From the NCBI GenBank assembly GCA_002331185.1, contig DCYW01000030.1, positions 1-36,942 on the forward strand: a stretch of 36,942 nucleotides of DNA. Reading direction: 5' to 3'. Numbering within the stretch: position 1 is the stretch's first letter; each line of letters starts with the position of its first letter. This DNA comes from Patescibacteria group bacterium UBA2100 (GTDB taxonomy: Bacteria; Patescibacteriota; Minisyncoccia; Phycocordibacterales; UBA2100). The translations under genes and the position numbers were made by a program. Of this stretch, positions 30,766 through 36,942 are shown piece after piece. The notes below the pieces were generated by a model. That model was not told the DNA's origin. It saw only the letters and a list, made by a program, of their open reading frames with translations, and made no database searches.

Positions 30766-33435
30766 TTAACGCTGTGACTTCTTTTCCTTGAATATGAAAT
30801 GTTTTGCAATTTCTACACCAATTAAACTTGCAAAGCCTAAGCTAAACAAAACGGCTAATTCTTGGAGAGATAGCGGCCGTAATGAGAGTAATTGCTGCAT
30901 TGGTGTCACCGAGATGACGAACAAGAGAAGTGTTGAGTTTATCGCAAATGCTCCTAATAAAAACGTGTTTGAGAAAAAATTGATACGCCAAAATGGCTGA
31001 GACAAATCCCGAAATGCAAACGCAAATAGAATAGAATCTATCGAAAGCATGATGAAAATAATGGTTCTGATTTTATCGATGTGCACTCCTACAGATAGGA
31101 GAATCAAAAAGAGCCCAAGAAGCGTCACACCAGTGATTATACTTACAGAAAAAATAAACCAACGTGCTTGTTTTGTGAGAATACTTCTCACGCCCCTCTT
31201 CCCTGGCTTTTGTTTCATCGCATTTTTTTCTTTTGGTTCAAAGGCTAACGGAAAACTCATAAACCCCTCTCCAATAATATTCGCCCATAGAATCTGTGTT
31301 GGGAGTAGTGGTAGCGGAGCGCCAGCTGCAAGCGAACCTCCTATAACTATAATTTCACTGAAGCTCGTTGAAAGAAGGGAAGCGACAATTTTTCGTAAAT
31401 TTGCAGTAATCCGCCTTCCCTCACCAATAGCAGCGGTTATCACAGAGAAACTATTGTCAATAAGAATAAGATCTGCCGCGGCTTTAGCAACGTCTGTTCC
31501 GCTCCCTACAGCAATACCAATGTCTGCCGCAGCAAGCGCTGGTGCGTCGTTGACCCCATCTCCTGTCATTGCGACGACCTCTTTTGCATTTCGGAGTAAT
31601 CGCGCAACACGCAATTTTTGCTCAGGGAGAACCCGAGCAATTATTTTATGTGAATTGAGTGCTTTGAGTAACTGCTTGTCGTCCATCTCACTTATCATGA
31701 CGCCAGTGAGCACGGGGGCGTCAGCACGTGTATCGATACCAACTTCCCTTGCAATAGCACGGGCTGTCTCTGGATAATCCCCTGTTGCCATAATGACTCT
31801 CGTTCCTGCGCTCTTCACCTCTTTAATAGCTTGCGCAACATCCGGCCTGACTGCGTCACGAAATGCCAATAATCCAACAAATACAAACTGGTGCTTTTTT
31901 GACGGTGTAAGGACTTCATCAGGAACTGTATCACTCGCTGTTTTTATGTACGCAATCGCAGTGAAGCGCATACCTTCAGAAGAAATCTGTTTTTGTGTTT
32001 CTGTAAACTTCTTTCGCGTGCTGTCGTCCATTTTTCTCTCTCTACCATTGAGGAAATACTTATCTGAGTTAGCAAGGAGATGTTCGGGCGAACCTGATAA
32101 ATACGCTCTATGACCCTTTTGAGGGCAATTGTTTAGCGATATAGCATACCGACGTGATGATTCGAATTGAACAAAATCAATACGTTCAAATCCATTCAAA
32201 AATAAATCAGCCTGAGACAATCCTGCTTCTAATCCACCCTCTGTTATTGCTTTTTCAATTGGTCTACCTCTGACAAGTAATTTTCCTGCCTCCTCCGGAT
32301 CTTCTTCGACGAATGCATCGGATGACAGTACGGCCATTCGTAATAATTCTTTATTATCTGAAATTGCCGCCACTTCGTTGTGCTCTATTCCAGAAAGTGT
32401 ATAGAGTCCACTCAAAATCATCCGTCCCTGTGTGAGTGTTCCTGTTTTGTCGGTCAGAATAACCGTGGTAGAGCCAAGAGTTTCAGCTGCAAGAAGATTC
32501 TTCACCAACCCACCTTTTCGTAATACTGCCTCCATACCGATAGCGAGCACAACAGTAACCGCAGCAGGAAGACCTTCCGGCATGGCAGCGACCGCTACCG
32601 CTATAGCAAGAAGAAGCATTGATGATATGGGTTCGCCCCGCAACAACCCAAGAGCGAGAATGATAACTAATGCAAAACCTACCATGCCCATTAAAAATCG
32701 TGCGATTTTCTGAATATTCTTTTGCAACGGAGTCAATGAGTCCATTGCCTCGTGCGTACTTTTTGCTATTTCTCCAAATCGGGCATTCTCGCCTGTCGCA
32801 ACTACGATACCTATAGCACTTCCTTCTGCAACAAGCGTACCCATCCATGCAATGTTTCTCTGTTCAGATGGCGGGAGCGCACGCCCAAGAGAAGTGTGTA
32901 ACTTTTCAACAGGAAGCCACTCCCCTGTTAACGCAGCTTCGTTCACGGCAAAATTCTTAACCTCAAGCAGTCGTGTGTCTGCAGGTATCATCGTACCTCC
33001 TTGTAAAAATACTATGTCGCCAGGAACGAGGGACTCTGCAGCAACTACCTGTTGCGTGCCCATCCGTAATACTGTTGCATGCTTTTCCTGAGATTTCTCC
33101 AAAGCCTCAAACACACGAGCTGCTTTGCCTTCTTGTAATACTCCAACGACGATATTAATAATGACCGCCACAATAATAACTGTGGTATCTAAGTAGGCAC
33201 CCAAGAAGACAGTCGCAACACCCGCTGCCAGCAACACAAGCGAGAGCGGACTTCGTAACTGCCTTACTATTGCGTCAATCAGGTAGAATCCTTGATCTTT
33301 CGGGAGTGCATTGGGACCGAACTTTTTTTGTCCTTTCTCGAGTTGTTTTTGAGTAAGTCCATAGTCCTTGTCTGTTCCAAAGAGTGCCAAAACCTTATCT
33401 CCTGTAAAACTGTGCCACGCTTTAGAATGTTGCAT
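30766..33435 (-). CDS. P-type cation-transporting ATPase (P2 type, calcium-pump-like)
   Basis: 889-residue membrane pump. The cation-ATPase N-terminal region (about 5-65) precedes TM1-2. The actuator motif is LTGEWLPVEK (169-178) and the TM4 motif is MPEGLP (285-290). The phosphorylated Asp329 lies in DKTGTLTQG. The hinge motif TGDGVNDAPALAAADIGIA (19 residues) and four C-terminal helices follow. The PEGLP motif and overall length point to P2A/P2B-like Ca2+ or Mn2+ pumps. In TM6, where SERCA has NLVTDG, this protein has NIIGEG, so the second ion site differs and the transported ion is uncertain. It lies 42 bases upstream of rmuC on the same strand. Confidence 0.92.
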   Translation of the reverse strand: MQHSKAWHSFTGDKVLALFGTDKDYGLTQKQLEKGQKKFGPNALPKDQGFYLIDAIVRQLRSPLSLVLLAAGVATVFLGAYLDTTVIIVAVIINIVVGVLQEGKAARVFEALEKSQEKHATVLRMGTQQVVAAESLVPGDIVFLQGGTMIPADTRLLEVKNFAVNEAALTGEWLPVEKLHTSLGRALPPSEQRNIAWMGTLVAEGSAIGIVVATGENARFGEIAKSTHEAMDSLTPLQKNIQKIARFLMGMVGFALVIILALGLLRGEPISSMLLLAIAVAVAAMPEGLPAAVTVVLAIGMEAVLRKGGLVKNLLAAETLGSTTVILTDKTGTLTQGRMILSGLYTLSGIEHNEVAAISDNKELLRMAVLSSDAFVEEDPEEAGKLLVRGRPIEKAITEGGLEAGLSQADLFLNGFERIDFVQFESSRRYAISLNNCPQKGHRAYLSGSPEHLLANSDKYFLNGRERKMDDSTRKKFTETQKQISSEGMRFTAIAYIKTASDTVPDEVLTPSKKHQFVFVGLLAFRDAVRPDVAQAIKEVKSAGTRVIMATGDYPETARAIAREVGIDTRADAPVLTGVMISEMDDKQLLKALNSHKIIARVLPEQKLRVARLLRNAKEVVAMTGDGVNDAPALAAADIGIAVGSGTDVAKAAADLILIDNSFSVITAAIGEGRRITANLRKIVASLLSTSFSEIIVIGGSLAAGAPLPLLPTQILWANIIGEGFMSFPLAFEPKEKNAMKQKPGKRGVRSILTKQARWFIFSVSIITGVTLLGLFLILLSVGVHIDKIRTIIFIMLSIDSILFAFAFRDLSQPFWRINFFSNTFLLGAFAINSTLLLFVISVTPMQQLLSLRPLSLQELAVLFSLGFASLIGVEIAKHFIFKEKKSQR

Positions 33436-33444
33436 AGTGCTAGT

Positions 33445-33450
33445 ATTGTA
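33445..33450 (-). promoter_or_regulatory. -10 element before the P-type ATPase gene
   Basis: On the minus strand TACAAT ends 9 bases before the ATG at 33435. Confidence 0.45.
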
Positions 33451-33453
33451 CCA

Positions 33454-33481
33454 TTCAACTCCTCTGTAAAATTGATATAAT
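33454..33481 (+). promoter_or_regulatory. Promoter of the YqeY-like gene
   Basis: TTCAAC (33454-33459), a 16-base spacer and an extended -10 TGATATAAT (hexamer 33476-33481), ending 8 bases before the ATG. It is divergent from the ATPase gene. Confidence 0.55.
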
Positions 33482-33489
33482 ACACATAT

Positions 33490-33942
33490 ATGTTACATGC
33501 CCAACTTAAAGAAGACATGAAGACCGCACTAAAAGCGAGAGAGGAACTTCGCCTCTCTACATTACGTGGTCTTTTAAGCGCACTTACAAATGAACTTGTT
33601 GCGCAAAGAAGAAAACCTGATGAACTACTCGAAGACGATGGAGTTCTCTCGGTAATAAAACGAGCAGTAAAACAGAGAAAGGATTCTATTGAACAATTTG
33701 ATAAAGGTGGTCGTACTGATCTTGCCGACAAGGAGAAGAGTGAGATGGAAATACTCGAAGAGTATCTTCCTACACAGATGTCGAGAGAAGATATAGGGGA
33801 AGCTGTCGTCCGTGTACTTGAAACAATGCCTAATGCAGAGTTACGTAAAGCAGGGATTGTTGTAGGGGCTGTAATGAAAGAACTTCAAGGCAATGCCGAT
33901 GGTGCTGTGGTAAAAGAGATTGTCACCGACAAACTCTCATAA
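33490..33942 (+). CDS. YqeY-like protein (GatB/YqeY domain)
   Basis: 150 residues, all helical in character, matching the free-standing YqeY family whose fold resembles the tail domain of amidotransferase subunit GatB. Seen: LKEDMKTALKAREELRLSTL at the N-terminus, IKRAVKQRKDSIEQF in the middle, and EEYLPTQMSREDI before the C-terminal helices. A role in tRNA-dependent amidation has been suggested for the family but is not proven. This gene is not next to gatA/gatB/gatC here. It is a single gene with its own promoter. Confidence 0.9.
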   Translation: MLHAQLKEDMKTALKAREELRLSTLRGLLSALTNELVAQRRKPDELLEDDGVLSVIKRAVKQRKDSIEQFDKGGRTDLADKEKSEMEILEEYLPTQMSREDIGEAVVRVLETMPNAELRKAGIVVGAVMKELQGNADGAVVKEIVTDKLS

Positions 33943-33970
33943 TATTGACTGTAGTGACAGCTACACCATA

Positions 33971-34005
33971 TACCCACTTAGGACATCAGGTATCCTAAGT
34001 GAGTA
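33971..34005. terminator. Hairpin between converging YqeY and MFS genes
   Basis: TACCCACTTAGGA (33971-33983) and TCCTAAGTGAGTA (33993-34005) pair at 12 of 13 positions around a 9-base loop. There is no T-run, so intrinsic termination would be weak. Confidence 0.5.
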
Positions 34006-34012
34006 TATTGCT

Positions 34013-35218
34013 CTAGCGTATTTTCATCTTTGCATTAAGACCAAGCATGAATAGAGCAACAAATGCTGCTATGACGAATGCAATGCGCATATCTAAGTAG
34101 AGTACAAGCACTCCCATCAAAAGAAGCATAACAATACGACCAACAGAAAGCGCCATTTCTTTAAGTGCAGTATATTCATCTACATATCTACCATTGTCCG
34201 CTGCTTGTTCATAGGTTGTAGCATCAAATGAAAGAGAATTGACAGTTCGTCCAAAATTATGATAGCTATCTGCAGCAAAAACCTCAAACGGTGTCTGCAC
34301 AAATATTTTTGTTACCCACCCGGTTGTCGCCATAATCACTCCAACCCATAGCATTCGCTTAGGACTCCAGGTGTCAAAAAGTTTTCCTACAAACGTTCGC
34401 AATACAATGACCACCACAACAGTCAAGGAAGCGATTATGCCCAGCACGGTAAATCGCTCATCAAGCAGCGTAAAAATGTACACTGGCCAAAAGAGCGTTA
34501 TTGCCATACCTTGTGCACCGTTTGCAAAATGTGCTATAAACAACGATCGATTCCCACGGGCAAATAAGTGTTGAAATGTTTCTGTATATCCCCAACTATA
34601 CCGTTCGTACGTATGACCCATAAACCACAATGGGATTATTGCAAAAATCATTACAAAAATAGAAAAAAGAAACAACGTATTAAATCCGGCCGATGAAATT
34701 ATAAGGCCTCCGATTGTAGGTACTGCTATTAACACAGCGCTTGCAGTGTTTCGCAAAATTGCTAATTGCCTTCCACGCATTGTCTTATCAAGACCATGGG
34801 AAAAATCAACATGGAAAGGAACCCAGTAAAGTGCACGATACGTCGCGACAAATAAAATATACAGTACGGTTGCATATCCTGGATTACGTGGGAACAAGTA
34901 CAGCGCTACTATGGAAAATCCCAAAAAAACGAGGCCAAGCATTATCATTCGGCGTGTTCCTATGATTCCAAGCAGTTTTGAACTGAGAGGGGTCATCAAA
35001 AGATGCAACCCATAAATAGAAACAAAAATTGCAATAACTAATTGAAGGTCGTAATTAAACTCTCGGAAAAAAAAGATTGGGAGAAAAACCCCAAGCGCCC
35101 CAAGAGAAATTCTCATTAAGGTGCGACTTGTATACAGTGCCACGAGATCTCGTGAAAAATGCGTTTTCCTATACAATGCGTGTACTACTTTCTCTGCCTT
35201 ATCTTGGAGTTCATCCAT
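34013..35218 (-). CDS. Major facilitator superfamily transporter, substrate unknown
   Basis: 401 residues with about 11-12 hydrophobic segments and a cytosolic N-terminal helix (MDELQDKAEKVVHALYRK). The loop between helices 2 and 3 has LGIIGTRRMIMLG, a weak form of the MFS signature, and a related loop LFDTWSPKRMLWVG lies in the second half, consistent with the duplicated MFS fold. No substrate-specific motif was recognised. The ATG at 35218 has TATAAT 8 bases upstream on its strand. It is a single gene placed after prx and separated from it by a palindromic terminator. Confidence 0.82.
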   Translation of the reverse strand: MDELQDKAEKVVHALYRKTHFSRDLVALYTSRTLMRISLGALGVFLPIFFFREFNYDLQLVIAIFVSIYGLHLLMTPLSSKLLGIIGTRRMIMLGLVFLGFSIVALYLFPRNPGYATVLYILFVATYRALYWVPFHVDFSHGLDKTMRGRQLAILRNTASAVLIAVPTIGGLIISSAGFNTLFLFSIFVMIFAIIPLWFMGHTYERYSWGYTETFQHLFARGNRSLFIAHFANGAQGMAITLFWPVYIFTLLDERFTVLGIIASLTVVVVIVLRTFVGKLFDTWSPKRMLWVGVIMATTGWVTKIFVQTPFEVFAADSYHNFGRTVNSLSFDATTYEQAADNGRYVDEYTALKEMALSVGRIVMLLLMGVLVLYLDMRIAFVIAAFVALFMLGLNAKMKIR

Positions 35219-35226
35219 AGAAATTA

Positions 35227-35232
35227 ATTATA
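35227..35232 (-). promoter_or_regulatory. -10 element before the MFS gene
   Basis: On the minus strand a perfect TATAAT ends 8 bases before the ATG at 35218. Confidence 0.5.
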
Positions 35233-35265
35233 TAGCACTGTAGCGTAATATTTTGAGCAATACAC

Positions 35266-35295
35266 AATAACCCTTCGCGTACGCGAAGGGTTATT
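35266..35295 (-). terminator. Perfect 30-base palindrome, terminator after the peroxiredoxin gene
   Basis: AATAACCCTTCGCGT (35266-35280) is followed at once by its exact inverted copy (35281-35295). As RNA it folds into a stem of up to 13 bp with a small loop, followed by ATT on the minus strand. It lies 18 bases after the peroxiredoxin stop. Confidence 0.75.
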
Positions 35296-35313
35296 GCCGT
35301 TTATGAGTATGTC

Positions 35314-35919
35314 TTAAATCTTTCCGACAAGATCTAAACCAGGTTCAAGCGTATCATCTCCTGGATTCCAATTTGATGGACATACCTTGCCATCGTGTTC
35401 AGCAACAAACTTAGCTGCTTGAATTTTTCGTAGTGTTTCTTGGACATTCCTGCCAATATCATTGTCATGTATTTCAACAACACGAATGATACCTTCCGGG
35501 TCAATAATGAATGTTCCGCGAAGCGCTACTCCTTCATCTGCAACATGTACACCAAATGCATGTGACAATTCATGCGTTGGGTCAGCTGCCATTGGATACG
35601 TAATCTTGCTTATAGCCTCCGATGCATCATGCCACGCTTTATGCACAAACACTGTGTCTGTTGATACTGAAATCACCTCAGCACCTTCTGCCTGGAATTT
35701 TCCGTATAGTTTTGCAAGATCTTCAAGCTCTGTTGGGCACACAAACGTAAAGTCGGCTGGATAAAAGAAGAGTACAGTCCACTTACCATGCAAGTCATTC
35801 ATGCTCATCTTTTTTGTCTTTTCATCTTGAAATACCTCAAATTCAAAATTTGGTACAGAATCTCCTACCGTAAGAGGACCAAAAAGTTCAAATTCGTTGT
35901 ATGTATCGTTTGATTCCAT
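35314..35919 (-). CDS. Typical 2-Cys peroxiredoxin (AhpC/Prx1 type)
   Basis: Cytosolic thiol peroxidase that reduces H2O2 and organic peroxides. 201 residues. The peroxidatic Cys61 is in FYPADFTFVCPTE and the resolving Cys180 is in GKVCPSNW. The Prx1 signatures VISVSTDTVFVHKAWH and GVALRGTFIIDPEG are present. Residues 1-15 are a short acidic N-terminal extension. No AhpF partner is adjacent, so reduction probably relies on a thioredoxin. TACAAT ends 8 bases before the ATG. Confidence 0.95.
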   Translation of the reverse strand: MESNDTYNEFELFGPLTVGDSVPNFEFEVFQDEKTKKMSMNDLHGKWTVLFFYPADFTFVCPTELEDLAKLYGKFQAEGAEVISVSTDTVFVHKAWHDASEAISKITYPMAADPTHELSHAFGVHVADEGVALRGTFIIDPEGIIRVVEIHDNDIGRNVQETLRKIQAAKFVAEHDGKVCPSNWNPGDDTLEPGLDLVGKI

Positions 35920-35927
35920 AGTTAATT

Positions 35928-35933
35928 ATTGTA
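35928..35933 (-). promoter_or_regulatory. -10 element before the peroxiredoxin gene
   Basis: On the minus strand TACAAT ends 8 bases before the ATG at 35919. Confidence 0.45.
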
Positions 35934-35951
35934 TCTAATGAGTAAGGACTA

Positions 35952-35957
35952 TATAGT
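35952..35957 (+). promoter_or_regulatory. -10 element before miaA
   Basis: TATAGT ends 6 bases before the GTG start at 35964. An overlapping TATATA begins at 35950. Confidence 0.45.
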
Positions 35958-35963
35958 AACATA

Positions 35964-36875
35964 GTGAAAAGCGGTCACGAAAAAATTATTGTTATTGTTG
36001 GTACCAATGCATCCGGAAAGAGCTCGTTGGCAGTTAGACTGGCAAAGAAATATAGTGGTGAGATAATTTCAGCTGATTCACGACAAGTATACAAAGGCCT
36101 GGACATAGCGACGGGAAAAGTGACTTCAGAAGAGATGGCTAGTGTTCCCCATCATCTTATCGATATAGCCGATCCGAAAGACACCTACACTGCGGCCACC
36201 TTTGCTAAAGATGGTCAAAAAGTAATAGAAGATATGGTTTCTCGAAAAAAACTACCTATAGTTGCGGGTGGCACTGGATTTTATATTGATGCGCTACTTA
36301 ATCCATCTATTCTTACGTTTGCAGCACCAAACAAGGAACTACGAGAAGGATTTGAACTACTACCGGCTAATATTCTTTTCGCTCAATTAAAAAATATTGA
36401 TCCTGAACGTGCAGCGGCACTTGAAGAGAAAGGTGAACAAAACCATGTTCGGCGCATTATACGCTCTTTGGAAATTGCGCTGTCGCCAAAAGAAAAGGCG
36501 GAGAAAATAAGTTCACTTCCTCACTTTAAAGTTCTTTGGATTGGCATACGTTGGGACACAGATGTTTTAAGACAACGAATACACGAACGTACACTCATTC
36601 GAATGGAAGATGGTATGGTGGGAGAAGCAAAAAAATTGCACACTAATGGTTTGTCGTGGAAACGAATGGAAGAACTTGGACTCGAATATAAACACCTCGC
36701 TGATTATCTACGTAATAAAATTACTCGAGAACAACTTATTGAGTACATCGATAGAGATGACGCTCGCTATGCAAAAAGGCAGCGTACGTGGTTTAAGAGA
36801 AACAAAGAAATACATTGGTTTGAAGGAGATAAGTTAGACGGGGTTGAAAAATTGGTTAAAGAATTTCTAAAATAA
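35964..36875 (+). CDS. miaA: tRNA dimethylallyltransferase
   Basis: Transfers a dimethylallyl group to A37 of tRNAs that read UNN codons. 303 residues, normal for the family. The P-loop is GTNASGKSS (13-21), followed by the family signature ISADSRQVYKGLDIATGK and the IVAGGTGFYIDAL region. The C-terminal tRNA-contact part contains DDARYAKRQRTWFKRN. The start is GTG at 35964; no in-frame ATG comes early enough to keep the P-loop region. The -10-like box 6 bases upstream supports this start. Confidence 0.94.
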   Translation: MKSGHEKIIVIVGTNASGKSSLAVRLAKKYSGEIISADSRQVYKGLDIATGKVTSEEMASVPHHLIDIADPKDTYTAATFAKDGQKVIEDMVSRKKLPIVAGGTGFYIDALLNPSILTFAAPNKELREGFELLPANILFAQLKNIDPERAAALEEKGEQNHVRRIIRSLEIALSPKEKAEKISSLPHFKVLWIGIRWDTDVLRQRIHERTLIRMEDGMVGEAKKLHTNGLSWKRMEELGLEYKHLADYLRNKITREQLIEYIDRDDARYAKRQRTWFKRNKEIHWFEGDKLDGVEKLVKEFLK

Positions 36876-36890
36876 TTAATTACGTATTTA

Positions 36891-36942
36891 TTACGGTGTT
36901 AATTCGGGGACGATGAGAGCGACCAATTTTTCTTGAGCTTTG
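36891..36942 (-). CDS. C-terminal end of an unidentified gene, cut by the window edge
   Basis: On the minus strand a frame enters from the window edge and reads KAQEKLVALIVPELTP before a TAA at 36891-36893, converging with miaA. The stretch shares K-x-QEKLVALI with the fragment at 23.1 kb, with mostly silent differences, which supports real coding. The product is not recognisable from 16 residues. Confidence 0.4.
   Translation of the reverse strand, partial: KAQEKLVALIVPELTP

Noticed and set aside
30787..33190. Several long plus-strand frames opposite the P-type ATPase gene
   Set aside because: They are antisense to a well-conserved gene and have no recognisable domain; such frames follow from its codon usage.

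Overview
This is a chromosomal segment of a bacterium that looks like a member of the Candidate Phyla Radiation (Patescibacteria), probably of the Parcubacteria type. The assignment is inferred from protein character and gene content. Proteins are compact, genes are packed with gaps of 1-12 bases, and almost no gene has a Shine-Dalgarno sequence. The AspRS is the short archaeal-like form, MraY and other enzymes carry unusual active-site residues, and ribosomal protein L9 is present. No rRNA, tRNA, CRISPR array, transposase or clear prophage was seen.

Layout. 1-3590 (+): the truncated 3' part of dnaK, then dnaJ and a PlsC-type acyltransferase. 3622-10155 (+): an acyl-ACP-reductase-like dehydrogenase, an orphan membrane histidine kinase, trpS, aspS and an M17 leucyl aminopeptidase. 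10191-14551 (+): scpA and scpB, then a penicillin-binding D,D-carboxypeptidase, mraY and a SEDS protein (ftsW). 14557-18351 (+): murG, gltX and an M23 endopeptidase with a coiled coil. 18352-19930: the only gene-poor stretch. It holds a possibly decayed coding region, several strong hairpins and two small genes for predicted membrane proteins (40 and 87 residues), each with its own promoter, a real Shine-Dalgarno site and a terminator. 19932-22268 (-): an FMN split-barrel protein, a SPFH/band-7 protein, a DEDDh-type exonuclease and an Ada-like zinc-domain membrane protein. 22287-24487: rpmA (+), then rplI and a C-terminal processing protease (-). 24588-29110 (+): corA, cysS, dnaB, recR. 29161-33435 (-): rplU, rmuC and a P-type cation ATPase. 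33490-36942: a YqeY-like protein (+), an MFS transporter and a 2-Cys peroxiredoxin (-), miaA (+), and the tail of a minus-strand gene at the edge.

How the genes fit together. Most are housekeeping genes: protein folding, four aminoacyl-tRNA synthetases, lipid II synthesis and wall remodelling, chromosome condensation, replication and repair, and ribosomal proteins L9, L21 and L27. Less usual parts are the acyltransferase next to an acyl-ACP-reductase-like enzyme and the archaeal-like AspRS with the His typical of non-discriminating enzymes.

The main pattern across the window concerns gene starts. At least fifteen genes that begin transcription units have a TATAMT-like -10 hexamer only 6-9 bases before the start codon, which predicts leaderless mRNAs. 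The two small genes at 19.2-19.9 kb break this rule: they have TTGACA-type promoters, untranslated leaders and purine-rich ribosome binding sites. That makes them the best candidates here for something undescribed.
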